A model generated the notes under the pieces. It had not been told where the DNA came from. It made no database searches and worked only from the letters and a program-made list of their open reading frames with translations. The translations under genes were made by a program, and so were the position numbers. From Alcaligenaceae bacterium (GTDB lineage: Bacteria > Pseudomonadota > Gammaproteobacteria > Burkholderiales > Burkholderiaceae_B), in the NCBI GenBank assembly GCA_947378965.1, contig CANCMG010000046.1, forward strand, positions 1 through 33,635: a DNA stretch of 33,635 bases. The letters are read 5' to 3'. Positions 1-7,333 of this stretch are shown piece by piece (the first letter of the stretch is position 1; each line of letters begins with the position of its first letter).

Positions 1-46
1 GCGGGGCACTTTTTTCATGGCAAACTTTTGATTTTGCGTCAGTTGG

Positions 47-62
47 TGCAAACGCGTTTGCA
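47..62. promoter_or_regulatory. 16-bp perfect palindrome, operator-like
   Basis: TGCAAACGCGTTTGCA reads the same on both strands. Its AACGCGTT core resembles the CG-centred operators of LacI-family regulators. It lies about 100 bp upstream of the preferred dacC start and about 30 bp upstream of a possible minus-strand start codon (ATG with its 5' end at position 18, only six codons in the window). It could therefore serve one or both directions. The palindrome is seen directly; the regulator family is a guess. Confidence 0.4.
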
Positions 63-118
63 GGCCCTTTAAACTGTTTCGAAATGTTTAGAAATGCCAC
101 AGACGATAGTGGATTGCC

Positions 119-124
119 TATAAT
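119..124 (+). promoter_or_regulatory. Candidate -10 box for the dacC operon
   Basis: A perfect TATAAT lies 29 bp before the ATG at 153. No good -35 hexamer is visible at 16-18 bp spacing, so the promoter may be weak or activator-dependent. If real, transcription would begin near 130. That would exclude the upstream in-frame ATGs at 84 and 123 and support 153 as the dacC start. Confidence 0.35.
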
Positions 125-152
125 GAGGTCTTTACTTGGCGGCGGCTTCCTG

Positions 153-1565
153 ATGATCAATCTAGTCATTTCTGCGGTGCAACCTCTTGCACGCTTTGTT
201 TCGATCGCCGCAGTGATTTTGCTGAGCGCAGCATCGCTTCACATACCCAGCGCTGCGTTCGCTCAGTCAGCCACAAGCACAACGGCAAAAACTGGTCCGT
301 CAGCCGAGGTCAAGGTTGAGCCTAAAGTGGATCCCAAAACGGATGCCAAGCCTGATCCAAAGCCCAAGTCAAAGGGTGACCCTAAGGCTGATCCGAAGGC
401 CAGCGCTAAGGCTGAGCCAAAGCCCGCAGCACCCTCTGCCGCAGCGATATCTGCCACGACCCCACCGTTGCTTTCTCCGATTCAAGTCGGCGAACTCTCT
501 AGTGTGCCTGCGCCCGCAATTGCCGCAAAAGCTTGGATCACGGTTGATGTGACAAGTGGTCAGATCGTGTCGTCATCCAATGCCGATCAAAAAATTGAAC
601 CCGCCTCACTGACCAAAATCATGACGGCCTATCTGGCGTTCTCGGCGCTTAAAGAAAAGCGCATCACGCTTGACCAACAAGCCAACGTGTCACAAGTCGC
701 CTGGAAAACTCGCGGCTCAAGGATGTTTATCGAACCGCGCAAGCCTGTCACGATCGATGAGTTGATTAAGGGTGTGATCATTCAATCTGGTAATGATGCG
801 TCGGTTGCTTTAGCCGAGGCGATTTCGGGCACTGAGGCCTCGTTTGTGACACTCATGAACGAAGAGGCTCAGCGCCTTGGCATGACAAATACAAACTTTA
901 TGAATGCGGGCGGCTTACCCGACCCACAGCATTTCAGTACGGTCCGTGATCTGGCCGTATTGGCACGTCGCATGATTAACGATCACCCTGAATATTTTCC
1001 GTATTACTCAATACGCGAGTTCACTTATAACAAGATTAAGCAGCCCAATCGCAATCGTTTGTTGTGGGCTGATCCTTCAGTGGATGGCATGAAAACAGGC
1101 CACACTGAGGGTGCGGGCTACTGTCTGGTGGCAACGGCTAAACGAGGCGACCGCCGCGTGATCACGGTGCTTGTTGGTTCAGATAGCATGGCGACACGTG
1201 CTGAAGAGAGCCTCAAGCTTTTGAACTGGACGTTCCAAAATTTTGAAACAATCAAAATTTTTGATAAGGCACAGGCTGCTGTCGAATCGCGTGTGTGGCA
1301 AGGCAAAACAGAGAACACTAAACTCGGTGTCGCCGAGCCACTATGGGTCACCGTGCCGCGCGGTAAGGCTGGCGATATTAAGCCAGTGGCTAAGCGCCCA
1401 GACCCGTTATTTGCACCGCTCGCGCAAGGCCAAAAAGTTGGCACACTGAGCCTGATGCTTGACGACAAATTACTGCGCACCGAACCGCTTGAGGTAATCG
1501 ACCCGGTCGAACGTGCGGGCGTGGTCGGGCGCTGGTCTGATTCGATCAGATTGTGGTTTAGATAA
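153..1565 (+). CDS. dacC: D-alanyl-D-alanine carboxypeptidase (PBP5/6 family)
   Basis: This is a periplasmic penicillin-binding protein that removes the terminal D-Ala from peptidoglycan pentapeptides. All three active-site motifs are present: SLTK (the SxxK nucleophile, about codon 175 counted from the ATG at 84), SGN about 60 residues later, and KTG about 100 residues after that. A typical C-terminal PBP5 beta domain follows. The N-terminus is a signal peptide ending near AFAQ. Next comes an unusual stretch of about 45 residues built of Lys-Pro/Asp-Pro/Ala-Lys repeats, probably a flexible linker that moves the catalytic domain away from the membrane. The frame is open from 84, but the ATG at 153 gives a normal signal peptide and lies just after a TATAAT box; 123 is an alternative. 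The D-amino-acid transaminase gene follows after 26 bp, probably in the same operon. Confidence 0.93.
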   Translation: MINLVISAVQPLARFVSIAAVILLSAASLHIPSAAFAQSATSTTAKTGPSAEVKVEPKVDPKTDAKPDPKPKSKGDPKADPKASAKAEPKPAAPSAAAISATTPPLLSPIQVGELSSVPAPAIAAKAWITVDVTSGQIVSSSNADQKIEPASLTKIMTAYLAFSALKEKRITLDQQANVSQVAWKTRGSRMFIEPRKPVTIDELIKGVIIQSGNDASVALAEAISGTEASFVTLMNEEAQRLGMTNTNFMNAGGLPDPQHFSTVRDLAVLARRMINDHPEYFPYYSIREFTYNKIKQPNRNRLLWADPSVDGMKTGHTEGAGYCLVATAKRGDRRVITVLVGSDSMATRAEESLKLLNWTFQNFETIKIFDKAQAAVESRVWQGKTENTKLGVAEPLWVTVPRGKAGDIKPVAKRPDPLFAPLAQGQKVGTLSLMLDDKLLRTEPLEVIDPVERAGVVGRWSDSIRLWFR

Positions 1566-1591
1566 GAAAATTTAAAAACAAGGATAGTGAA

Positions 1592-2476
1592 ATGGTTCAG
1601 AACATGTTGATTCAAGGCGTCTCGGGTGATCCGATTGTTTATTTGAACGGAACCTTCGGGCCCTTGTCTGAAGCCAAAGTTTCGGTTCTTGATCGTGGCT
1701 TTATCTTTGGTGATGGTATCTATGAAGTGGTGCCTGTGTATCACGGCAAACTCTTTCGCATGAAAGAACACTTGGCGCGCTTAGAGCGTAGTCTAAAGAA
1801 ACTTGACATTGCACAACCCATGACGCTTGCTCAATGGGAAGCTCTCGTTAAAGATTTGCTCAGCCGCTCCTCTGAAAAAACCTGCATGGTGTATTTGCAA
1901 ATTACGCGCGGCGTGGCTAAGCGCGATCATGCTTTTCCGGTGCCCACTGTCAGCCCGACGATTTTTGGCATGGTGGCCCCTATGACGCCGCCTACAGCTG
2001 CGGTGCGAGAAAAAGGTTTGCGCGCAGTCAGTATCCCCGACGAGCGTTGGTTACATTGCGACATCAAATCGGTATCGTTATTGGGTAACGTGCTGGCTAA
2101 GCAAGCCGCGGTCAACGCAGGTGTCGATGAAGTCATTCAGTTTCGCAACGGCAATCTCACTGAAGGTGCTTCGTGCAACATTTGGGTGGCTAAAGGCGGC
2201 AAGTTGATTGCCCCGTTAAAAGATAATTTGGTGCTTGAAGGGATTCGTTACGGCTTGCTGCAAGAGCTCACGACCGAGATGGGGATCCCGTTTGAGTTGC
2301 GCGTGGTCACGCAAGACGAGGTGAACAGCGCCGACGAGTTGATGATGTCGTCAGCAACGCGCGAAGTGTTGCCGATTGTTGAGCTTGACGGTAAACCCGT
2401 GGGGCAAGGTAAGCCAGGCGGCGTGTATCAGCGGCTGCGTGCCGCCTACGATGCGCGTATTGCCGCTCTGGCCTAA
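1592..2476 (+). CDS. dat: D-amino-acid transaminase (class IV PLP aminotransferase)
   Basis: This PLP enzyme is predicted to interconvert D-alanine and D-glutamate with their keto acids, supplying D-amino acids for peptidoglycan. The 294-residue length fits class IV aminotransferases. Visible landmarks are the N-terminal DRGFIFGDGIYE block (residues 34-45), the Schiff-base lysine in HCDIKSVSLLGNVLAKQ (K159) and the NLTEGASCN cofactor motif (E191). The DIKS context is closer to D-alanine transaminases than to IlvE or PabC, though branched-chain activity cannot be excluded. The start is supported by AAGGA at 1580-1584, seven bases upstream. Placement directly after a D,D-carboxypeptidase fits a cell-wall role. 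Confidence 0.88.
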   Translation: MVQNMLIQGVSGDPIVYLNGTFGPLSEAKVSVLDRGFIFGDGIYEVVPVYHGKLFRMKEHLARLERSLKKLDIAQPMTLAQWEALVKDLLSRSSEKTCMVYLQITRGVAKRDHAFPVPTVSPTIFGMVAPMTPPTAAVREKGLRAVSIPDERWLHCDIKSVSLLGNVLAKQAAVNAGVDEVIQFRNGNLTEGASCNIWVAKGGKLIAPLKDNLVLEGIRYGLLQELTTEMGIPFELRVVTQDEVNSADELMMSSATREVLPIVELDGKPVGQGKPGGVYQRLRAAYDARIAALA

Positions 2477-2499
2477 CCAGTCACAAGTTGCTTGCAAGG

Positions 2500-2521
2500 G
2501 GGCCGGCGCTTTTGTCGGCCC
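2500..2521 (+). other. GC-rich hairpin between dat and the DUF493 gene
   Basis: GGGCCGGC and GTCGGCCC form an 8-bp stem (one G-U pair) with a six-base loop. There is no T-run after the stem, so it is not a convincing intrinsic terminator. It may act as an mRNA processing or stability element between the coding regions. Confidence 0.4.
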
Positions 2522-2560
2522 AAGCACCCAACCACCCCACGATTTGATCACCTCTGCCCC

Positions 2561-2839
2561 ATGAACATATCGCAGTCTGAAGACGAATCGCTAATTGAGT
2601 ATCCTTCGGATTTTCCGATTAAGGTGATGGGTAAGGCTGTGCCCGATTTGGTCGAAGAGCTCACAGCAATAGTGCTTGAGTTCGATCCAAGCTTTAATCT
2701 CGCAACCATCGAACGCAGGCCTAGTAAGGCCGGCAATTATCTGGGGTTAACGTTTACGGTGCGCGCAACCTCGCGCCCGCAGTTAGACGGCCTGTATCGC
2801 GCTTTGCACGCACACCCAGCGGTGTCGGTGGTGCTGTAG
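2561..2839 (+). CDS. ybeD: DUF493 (YbeD-like) small protein
   Basis: A 92-residue protein of the DUF493/YbeD family, a compact ferredoxin-like (ACT-like) fold of unknown biochemical role. The family pattern is present: YPSDFPIKVMGK near the N-terminus, the central R-PSKAGNYLGLT segment, and RPQLDGLYRALHAHP near the C-terminus. The frame stays open upstream to 2492, but the ATG at 2561 starts the conserved sequence and removes proline-rich, non-family residues. YbeD commonly lies between a D-Ala carboxypeptidase or transaminase gene and lipB in proteobacteria, which is exactly the context here. A regulatory role towards lipoate or cell-wall genes is often suspected but unproven. Confidence 0.9.
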   Translation: MNISQSEDESLIEYPSDFPIKVMGKAVPDLVEELTAIVLEFDPSFNLATIERRPSKAGNYLGLTFTVRATSRPQLDGLYRALHAHPAVSVVL

Positions 2840-2942
2840 TGTGGCCGATGCCACCTATGTCGCGTGTGGTACCAAGGGCAGCAACCGCTTCAAGTTCAGC
2901 CCAGTGCCAGGCGTCAAGGCGTAATCGAAAATCGGTGACCCT

Positions 2943-3575
2943 GTGATTCGTACTTGGCCCCGCCCGACTGAGTACCAGACGGTGTGGCTTGCCATGCAAG
3001 AGTTCACCAACAATCGTACGGCCACAACCCCAGACGAAATCTGGTTGGTTGAGCATTTGCCGGTTTACACCCAGGGTCAGGCGGGTAAGCCCGAGCATCT
3101 GCTGAGCGCAGGCAATATCCCCGTCATCAAAACTGACCGCGGTGGCCAGATTACCTATCATGGCCCAGGTCAGATCATGGCCTATGTGTTGGCTGATTTA
3201 AAACGCTCGGGGCGTTATATCAAACAGTTCGTCTTCGAAATCGAAGAATCCTTAATCGCCACGTTGGCGCTATATGGGGTCGACCAAGCCTGCCGTAAGC
3301 CAGGTGCGCCAGGCGTGTATGTGCCAGGCCAGCATGCTTTAGCCAAGATAGCAGCCCTAGGGATCAAGGTGAGGCGGGGTTGCACCTATCACGGTCTGGC
3401 ATTGAACCTTGATCTGGATTTGACCCCCTTTGAGGGGATCAACCCTTGCGGCTATGCGGGTTTGCAGACCGTTAGCATGGCAAGCTGTGGGGTGATAGCC
3501 CAGTGGGATGACGTCGCGCAAGCCTTGGCCCAACAAATTGTTAAACGCTGCGGCTTACAAATGTACGACCTTTAG
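2943..3575 (+). CDS. lipB: Octanoyltransferase (lipoate biosynthesis)
   Basis: LipB transfers octanoyl groups from octanoyl-ACP to the lipoyl domains of 2-oxoacid dehydrogenases and GcvH, the first committed step of endogenous lipoylation in the cytoplasm. The 210-residue length is typical. The [12 protein letters not shown] motif (residues 66-77), the catalytic lysine in [19 protein letters not shown] (K135) and the acyl-cysteine in INPCGYAGL (C169) are all present. The likely start is GTG: an in-frame stop at 2922 leaves few choices, and the ribosome-binding site is weak. LipA follows about 210 bp downstream on the same strand. Confidence 0.96.
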   Translation: MIRTWPRPTEYQTVWLAMQEFTNNRTATTPDEIWLVEHLPVYTQGQAGKPEHLLSAGNIPVIKTDRGGQITYHGPGQIMAYVLADLKRSGRYIKQFVFEIEESLIATLALYGVDQACRKPGAPGVYVPGQHALAKIAALGIKVRRGCTYHGLALNLDLDLTPFEGINPCGYAGLQTVSMASCGVIAQWDDVAQALAQQIVKRCGLQMYDL

Positions 3576-3789
3576 GGTTGGGTTGTGGTCGTCTGTGCGC
3601 AAACAGGGTGACGTCCCTGGTGCGAAGCCAAGCGAAGCGAGTGAAAGAGTCTTTTACGAAAGCTGCAGTATTGGTCGAGGCAGTAGGAGGCTCTATTCTA
3701 TGGGGTGGAGAGGAGATCAAACCAAAGGTTATCTTCGAGAAAAAGCCCTTGAGCAGTTAAAATGCAAACTTAACGCTTAGGAAACTACC
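3576..3789 (+). other. lipB-lipA intergenic region, no gene recognised
   Basis: About 210 bp separate two genes that often lie close together. The stretch is purine-rich on the plus strand. Short open frames cross it, but their translations have no recognisable family features and no good ribosome-binding sites. No clear promoter or terminator was found. I regard it as untranslated spacer, possibly a degraded insertion. Confidence 0.5.
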
Positions 3790-4734
3790 GTGACGTACGA
3801 CGCAACGCAGAAACAGAAGGCACACGATAAAGTCTCGCGCATCCCCGTTAAGGTGGTGGCGGCCGAGCGCCTGAAAAAACCCGAATGGATTCGCGTAAAA
3901 GCTGCGCCAGCGGGCTCAAGGTTTTATGACATCAAACGCATTCTGCGCGAGCACAACCTGCACACGGTTTGCGAAGAGGCGTCTTGCCCTAACATTGGCG
4001 AGTGCTTTGGTAAAGGCACAGCCACCTTCATGATCATGGGTGACAAGTGCACCCGTCGCTGCCCGTTTTGTGATGTTGGACACGGCCGACCTGACCCGCT
4101 TGACGTTGACGAACCTATGAACTTGGCGCGCACGATTGCCGCGCTTAAGTTGACCTATGTGGTGATTACTTCGGTTGATCGCGACGATTTACGTGATGGC
4201 GGCGCGGCCCACTTTGTTGAATGTATTCAAAAAGTGCGCGAGTTATCGCCTGCTACCCGAATCGAAGTGCTGGTGCCTGATTTCAGGGGGCGGCTTGACC
4301 GCGCGCTCGAAATTTTAGACGGCGGCCCGCCTGATGTCATGAACCACAATTTAGAAACCGTGCCACGTTTGTATAAGCAGGCCCGCCCCGGTTCAGACTA
4401 CCTGCATTCGTTAAAGCTCTTACAAGAGTTTAAAAAACGTCATCCAGGCACGCCGACCAAATCGGGTTTGATGCTTGGCTTGGGCGAAACCGACGACGAA
4501 ATTCTGCAAGTGATGCGCGATATGCGCGCCCACGACGTTGAAATGCTAACGATTGGGCAATATCTGCAACCCTCGCAGCACCATCTGCCAGTATTGCGCT
4601 ACGTGCACCCCGACACCTTCAAAATGTTTGAGCGCGAAGCCTATGCAATGGGCTTCAACCACGCCGCGGTCGGGGCGATGGTCAGATCGTCGTATCACGC
4701 AGACGAACAGGCACATGCTGCTGGCGTGAATTAA
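3790..4734 (+). CDS. lipA: Lipoyl synthase (radical SAM)
   Basis: LipA inserts two sulfur atoms into protein-bound octanoyl chains to complete the lipoyl cofactor made by LipB. Both iron-sulfur sites are visible. The auxiliary cluster cysteines are C61, C66 and C72 ([12 protein letters not shown]), with the C-terminal RSSYHADE serine motif that also ligates this cluster. The radical-SAM CxxxCxxC is C87, C91 and C94 (CTRRCPFC). The 314-residue length is normal. The start is a GTG. No gene of this pathway follows: the next genes form the unrelated Fic module. Confidence 0.97.
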   Translation: MTYDATQKQKAHDKVSRIPVKVVAAERLKKPEWIRVKAAPAGSRFYDIKRILREHNLHTVCEEASCPNIGECFGKGTATFMIMGDKCTRRCPFCDVGHGRPDPLDVDEPMNLARTIAALKLTYVVITSVDRDDLRDGGAAHFVECIQKVRELSPATRIEVLVPDFRGRLDRALEILDGGPPDVMNHNLETVPRLYKQARPGSDYLHSLKLLQEFKKRHPGTPTKSGLMLGLGETDDEILQVMRDMRAHDVEMLTIGQYLQPSQHHLPVLRYVHPDTFKMFEREAYAMGFNHAAVGAMVRSSYHADEQAHAAGVN

Positions 4735-4755
4735 TCCTAATTTTTTAGTGGTTTC

Positions 4756-4785
4756 GTTGGGCATCAGCATTGGTGTGATGCCGAC
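4756..4785. other. Imperfect hairpin after lipA
   Basis: GGCATCA at 4760-4766 pairs perfectly with TGATGCC at 4776-4782. The stem can extend through GTT/GAC around a bulge. T-rich sequence lies before it and A-rich sequence after it, so it does not make an intrinsic terminator on the plus strand. It marks the junction between lipA and the accessory Fic module. Confidence 0.4.
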
Positions 4786-4802
4786 TAAAAACACATAAAA
4801 AA

Positions 4803-4812
4803 ACCTATAGGT
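4803..4812. promoter_or_regulatory. Upstream ACCTATAGGT operator (copy 1)
   Basis: This perfect 10-bp palindrome overlaps the position where a -35 element would lie for the TATAAT at 4824-4829. An identical copy lies 64 bp downstream over the mobile mystery protein A ribosome-binding site. Paired identical palindromes around the promoter of an XRE-regulator gene suggest autoregulatory sites. Confidence 0.6.
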
Positions 4813-4823
4813 ATATTTTTGTA

Positions 4824-4829
4824 TATAAT
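4824..4829 (+). promoter_or_regulatory. Candidate -10 box of the Fic module promoter
   Basis: A perfect TATAAT sits in a strongly AT-rich stretch (about 4795-4866), flanked by two ACCTATAGGT palindromes. The -35 region would fall on copy 1 and matches TTGACA poorly. Transcription would start near 4836, about 46 bases before the start codon. A 16-bp imperfect direct repeat (4825-4840 and 4857-4872, one mismatch) also lies here. Confidence 0.45.
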
Positions 4830-4866
4830 AATTAACTTATGAGTTATATTATTTAAATAATAATTA

Positions 4867-4876
4867 ACCTATAGGT
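4867..4876. promoter_or_regulatory. Downstream ACCTATAGGT operator (copy 2) over the ribosome-binding site
   Basis: This is the second perfect copy of the palindrome, ending five bases before the ATG at 4882. Its AGGT half also serves as the only visible Shine-Dalgarno-like sequence. Protein bound here could block transcription elongation, or an RNA-level effect could limit translation. Autorepression by the gene product is an inference from position. Confidence 0.6.
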
Positions 4877-4881
4877 GTTTT

Positions 4882-5340
4882 ATGAATCGACGCTTTCAAA
4901 ACCTACAGCTACAACAAATGGACGCCACACTTACGCCCTGGCAGCAGCGGCCCTTGAATCCGCCGCCTGCGAGGGGTTGGACGCGTGCGATTAGAGATGC
5001 ACTGGGGATGACTGCAGTGGCTTTTGCGCACCGCCTGGGGATGAGCCCCGCCGGCGTGCACAAGCTTGAGCAGGCAGAGGCCAATGAAACAATCACCTTG
5101 GCCTCTCTAAAAAAAATGGCTGCTGCGTTAGATTGCGAACTCCGTTACGCCTTAGTGCCGAAGGCGTCATTACAGCAAATGATCAAGAGCCGTGCGATGC
5201 ACCTGGCACAAGAGCGCATTTACCCGGTGGCGCATTCAATGTCACTTGAGGATCAGTCGGTCAAAGCGGATTTCAATGCGATCCAGTTAGATTTGTTAAC
5301 AACTGAGATCCTCGACGGCCCTCGCCGAAATCTTTGGTAA
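4882..5340 (+). CDS. Mobile mystery protein A (XRE-type HTH regulator)
   Basis: A 152-residue protein matching the 'mobile mystery protein A' family as I remember it: an N-terminal arm with LTPWQQRPLNPPPARGW, then an XRE-like helix-turn-helix (about residues 33-93) with the family's RGWTRAIRDALGM sequence, then a helical tail. These proteins are nearly always encoded just before a Fic-domain 'mobile mystery protein B', as here (13 bp gap). They occur on sporadically distributed segments, sometimes within restriction-modification loci. The likely role is DNA-binding autoregulator and possibly antitoxin of the pair. The two ACCTATAGGT palindromes in its promoter are obvious candidate sites. Family assignment is confident; the antitoxin role is inference. 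Confidence 0.85.
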   Translation: MNRRFQNLQLQQMDATLTPWQQRPLNPPPARGWTRAIRDALGMTAVAFAHRLGMSPAGVHKLEQAEANETITLASLKKMAAALDCELRYALVPKASLQQMIKSRAMHLAQERIYPVAHSMSLEDQSVKADFNAIQLDLLTTEILDGPRRNLW

Positions 5341-5353
5341 GAGATCAGCACGC

Positions 5354-5935
5354 ATGAAGTTCACCTATCCCGTTGGGGCGACCCCTATTGATCCCGACGA
5401 GGCCGCCGGCTTGCTCCCCTCACACATTTCTACGCAAAGCGATCTCAACACGTGGGAAGAGGCAAATATTTTGCAGGGTGCTGCTTGGGCACAACGTCAA
5501 AAGAAACGAGAGCTGCTGGAGGAGGGGTTTGTCCGTGAGTTGCATAAACAGATGTTTAACCGCACCTGGCGTTGGGCAGGTACCTTTCGTGCGAGCAATA
5601 AAAATATTGGTGTCGACTGGGCGCACGTCTCAGTGCGTCTGAACAACCTTTTGGTGAATACGCAGTATCAGATGAGCCATGCCATATTCGCAGCGGATGA
5701 GCTCGCCGTGCGGTTTCACCATCAGCTGGTATGGATTCACCCATTTCCGAATGGTAACGGCCGCCACGCACGACTACTTGCAGACACCCTCGCAGTGCGC
5801 CTTGGGCAAAAACGGTTTTCGTGGGGCGCGAATGCGTTGCTAACAGGAAGTGAGCTACGCCATCAGTATCTTGAGGCTCTGCGCGCCGCCGACATTGGCG
5901 AGTACGAGCGGCTTCTAGCGTTTGCCCGTTGCTAG
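5354..5935 (+). CDS. Mobile mystery protein B (Fic-domain protein)
   Basis: A 193-residue Fic/Doc-fold protein. The active-site loop HPFPNGNGRHAR (residues 129-140) keeps the catalytic His and the GNGR phosphate-binding core. It has Asn where classical AMP-transferring Fic enzymes have Asp/Glu (HxFx[D/E]GNGRxxR), so the acidic Mg-binding residue is absent; I recall Asn as usual in this subfamily. The N-terminal half carries the family's WRWAGTFR segment and an upstream helix around LNTWEEANI. It probably modifies a protein with a nucleotide or phosphate group. A toxin role with the upstream XRE protein is plausible but unproven. Thirteen bases separate the genes and an AAGAGA lies before the ATG. 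Confidence 0.88.
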   Translation: MKFTYPVGATPIDPDEAAGLLPSHISTQSDLNTWEEANILQGAAWAQRQKKRELLEEGFVRELHKQMFNRTWRWAGTFRASNKNIGVDWAHVSVRLNNLLVNTQYQMSHAIFAADELAVRFHHQLVWIHPFPNGNGRHARLLADTLAVRLGQKRFSWGANALLTGSELRHQYLEALRAADIGEYERLLAFARC

Positions 5936-5956
5936 AAAAAGATCGGCTTACAGTTT

Positions 5957-5974
5957 ATTTGTTTATAAACAAAT
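5957..5974. promoter_or_regulatory. 18-bp perfect palindrome downstream of the Fic module
   Basis: ATTTGTTTATAAACAAAT is perfectly symmetrical. It is followed by TTACGTAAC (5977-5985) and TTGCGTAAC (5989-5997), a direct repeat with 12-bp period whose first copy contains the palindrome TTACGTAA. The cluster lies about 185 bp before the Bug gene start. It could be that gene's operator region or a boundary of the inserted module. With no loop, it is unlikely to be a terminator. Confidence 0.45.
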
Positions 5975-6159
5975 GCTTACGTAACTATTTGCGTAACATA
6001 CAAAAAAGTTTCTTAAGTAAAATGACTAATCAGACCTTCACGGCAGGCCTAAGCTCATGCTGCCGAGGCAAGGCGTTAGAATGGTTCAGATCAACCGTCA
6101 ACACCACGCAACATGACAACAGAGCGCAGCTAAAAGCGCCATCCGTCCGGAGACAAAAA

Positions 6160-7140
6160 GTGATTAAAAGTAATCGATTGCTAGCCGTACTGTTTGCCGC
6201 TGGCGCTGCCTGTTTGGCGCTGCCGCAACTTGGCTACGCCCAAGACTATCCCACTAAATCTATCAAGCTGATCATTCCGTATCCCCCAGGCGGCGGTACA
6301 GATTATGTTGGGCGTGTGGTGGGCAGCAAGATGGCTGAACTCACCAAGTGGACCGTCATTTTAGAAAATCGCCCCGGTGCAGGGGGCAACCTTGCCGCCG
6401 AGGCCGTCGCAAAAAGCGCACCCGATGGCTACACCTTGCTGTTGGCACAAACCGATAGCGTGATGGTGAGCCCTTGGTTAAATCCAAGCGTGGGCTACGA
6501 CACACTTAAAAGCTTCACACCAGTCGTTCAATTGACCATCACGCCTGGCGCGATTGTGAGCGCCAGCAATTCAACCATTCGTACGCCGGCCGACATGATT
6601 ACCAAGGGCAAGACCACTGAAGGCTTGCGTTGGGCGACTGCCGGCGCAGGGACCTTTGGTGATTTGCTGGGCGAGCAATATAAAAAGGCCATGAACATCA
6701 ATTTGGTGAACACCGCTTACAAAGGAGCGCCGCCAGCGTTAACCGATGTAATGGGCGGCCACGTTGACGTTGCCTTGTTATCGCTGGGCTCAGTGTTGCC
6801 TCAAGTTAAAACGGGTAAGTTGCATGCGGTCGCTGTCACGACTGCGACGCGTGCCAACCTATTGCCTGACACGCCTACGTTGGCAGAGTCAGGCGCGACT
6901 GGTATGGACGGCAGTATCTGGGTAGGGATTTTTGTGCCGGTCGGTACTCCGATGCCGATCGTGCAAAAGTTAAATGCTGAATTTAACCGCGCCTTACAGC
7001 AATCCGATGTCAAAGAAAAAATCATTTCTGTTGGTGTGGATGTTGTCGGTGGCTCGGTCGAAACCTATACAGAGTTTGTCAAAACTGACTTTGCGCGCTG
7101 GGGCAAAATCGTGAAAGATTCTGGGATCAAGTTGCAATAG
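6160..7140 (+). CDS. Bug/TctC-family periplasmic solute receptor
   Basis: A periplasmic binding protein of the Bug (TctC) family, which captures carboxylates, amides or small aromatics, in some cases for tripartite tricarboxylate transporters. The mature protein begins near AQDYPTKSIKLIIPYPPGGGTD, with the family's first ligand-binding loop (PGGGTD). ENRPGAGGN, PDGYTLL and the C-terminal FARWGKIVKDSGIKL block are also typical. The reading frame is open from 5929. GTG at 6160 is preferred: it has GGAG seven bases upstream and begins a normal signal peptide (VIKSNRLLAVLF...), giving 326 residues. No TctA/TctB membrane genes are nearby, a common orphan state for Bug proteins. The adjacent CoA-transferase and lyase genes hint at an organic-acid ligand. 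Confidence 0.9.
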   Translation: MIKSNRLLAVLFAAGAACLALPQLGYAQDYPTKSIKLIIPYPPGGGTDYVGRVVGSKMAELTKWTVILENRPGAGGNLAAEAVAKSAPDGYTLLLAQTDSVMVSPWLNPSVGYDTLKSFTPVVQLTITPGAIVSASNSTIRTPADMITKGKTTEGLRWATAGAGTFGDLLGEQYKKAMNINLVNTAYKGAPPALTDVMGGHVDVALLSLGSVLPQVKTGKLHAVAVTTATRANLLPDTPTLAESGATGMDGSIWVGIFVPVGTPMPIVQKLNAEFNRALQQSDVKEKIISVGVDVVGGSVETYTEFVKTDFARWGKIVKDSGIKLQ

Positions 7141-7333
7141 TTCGCTGTTTGCTTGGTGACGAGGTGGGGCTGGCAGACCTCAACCTGACTAGCTGAGCAA
7201 AGTATGATCCATAAGAAATTTCAGCACACTAACTACGCCTGAGTAGCCGGATAGCTAAAAGCAATAAGAATCAAGACTAAAAACGATCATTTATTAATGT
7301 TTAAAACACCTCAGTAAAAGGTATCACCCTGCT

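Noticed and set aside
1118-1771. 217-codon minus-strand frame opposite dacC and dat
   Set aside because: It is antisense to conserved coding sequence of both genes and has no recognisable motif.
2754-3161. 135-codon minus-strand frame opposite the DUF493 gene and lipB
   Set aside because: It lies opposite two well-supported genes and has no family features; a shadow frame.
3508-3780. Open frames of 60-90 codons across the lipB-lipA spacer
   Set aside because: They overlap the lipB end or lack ribosome-binding sites, and the translations show no domain or normal composition.
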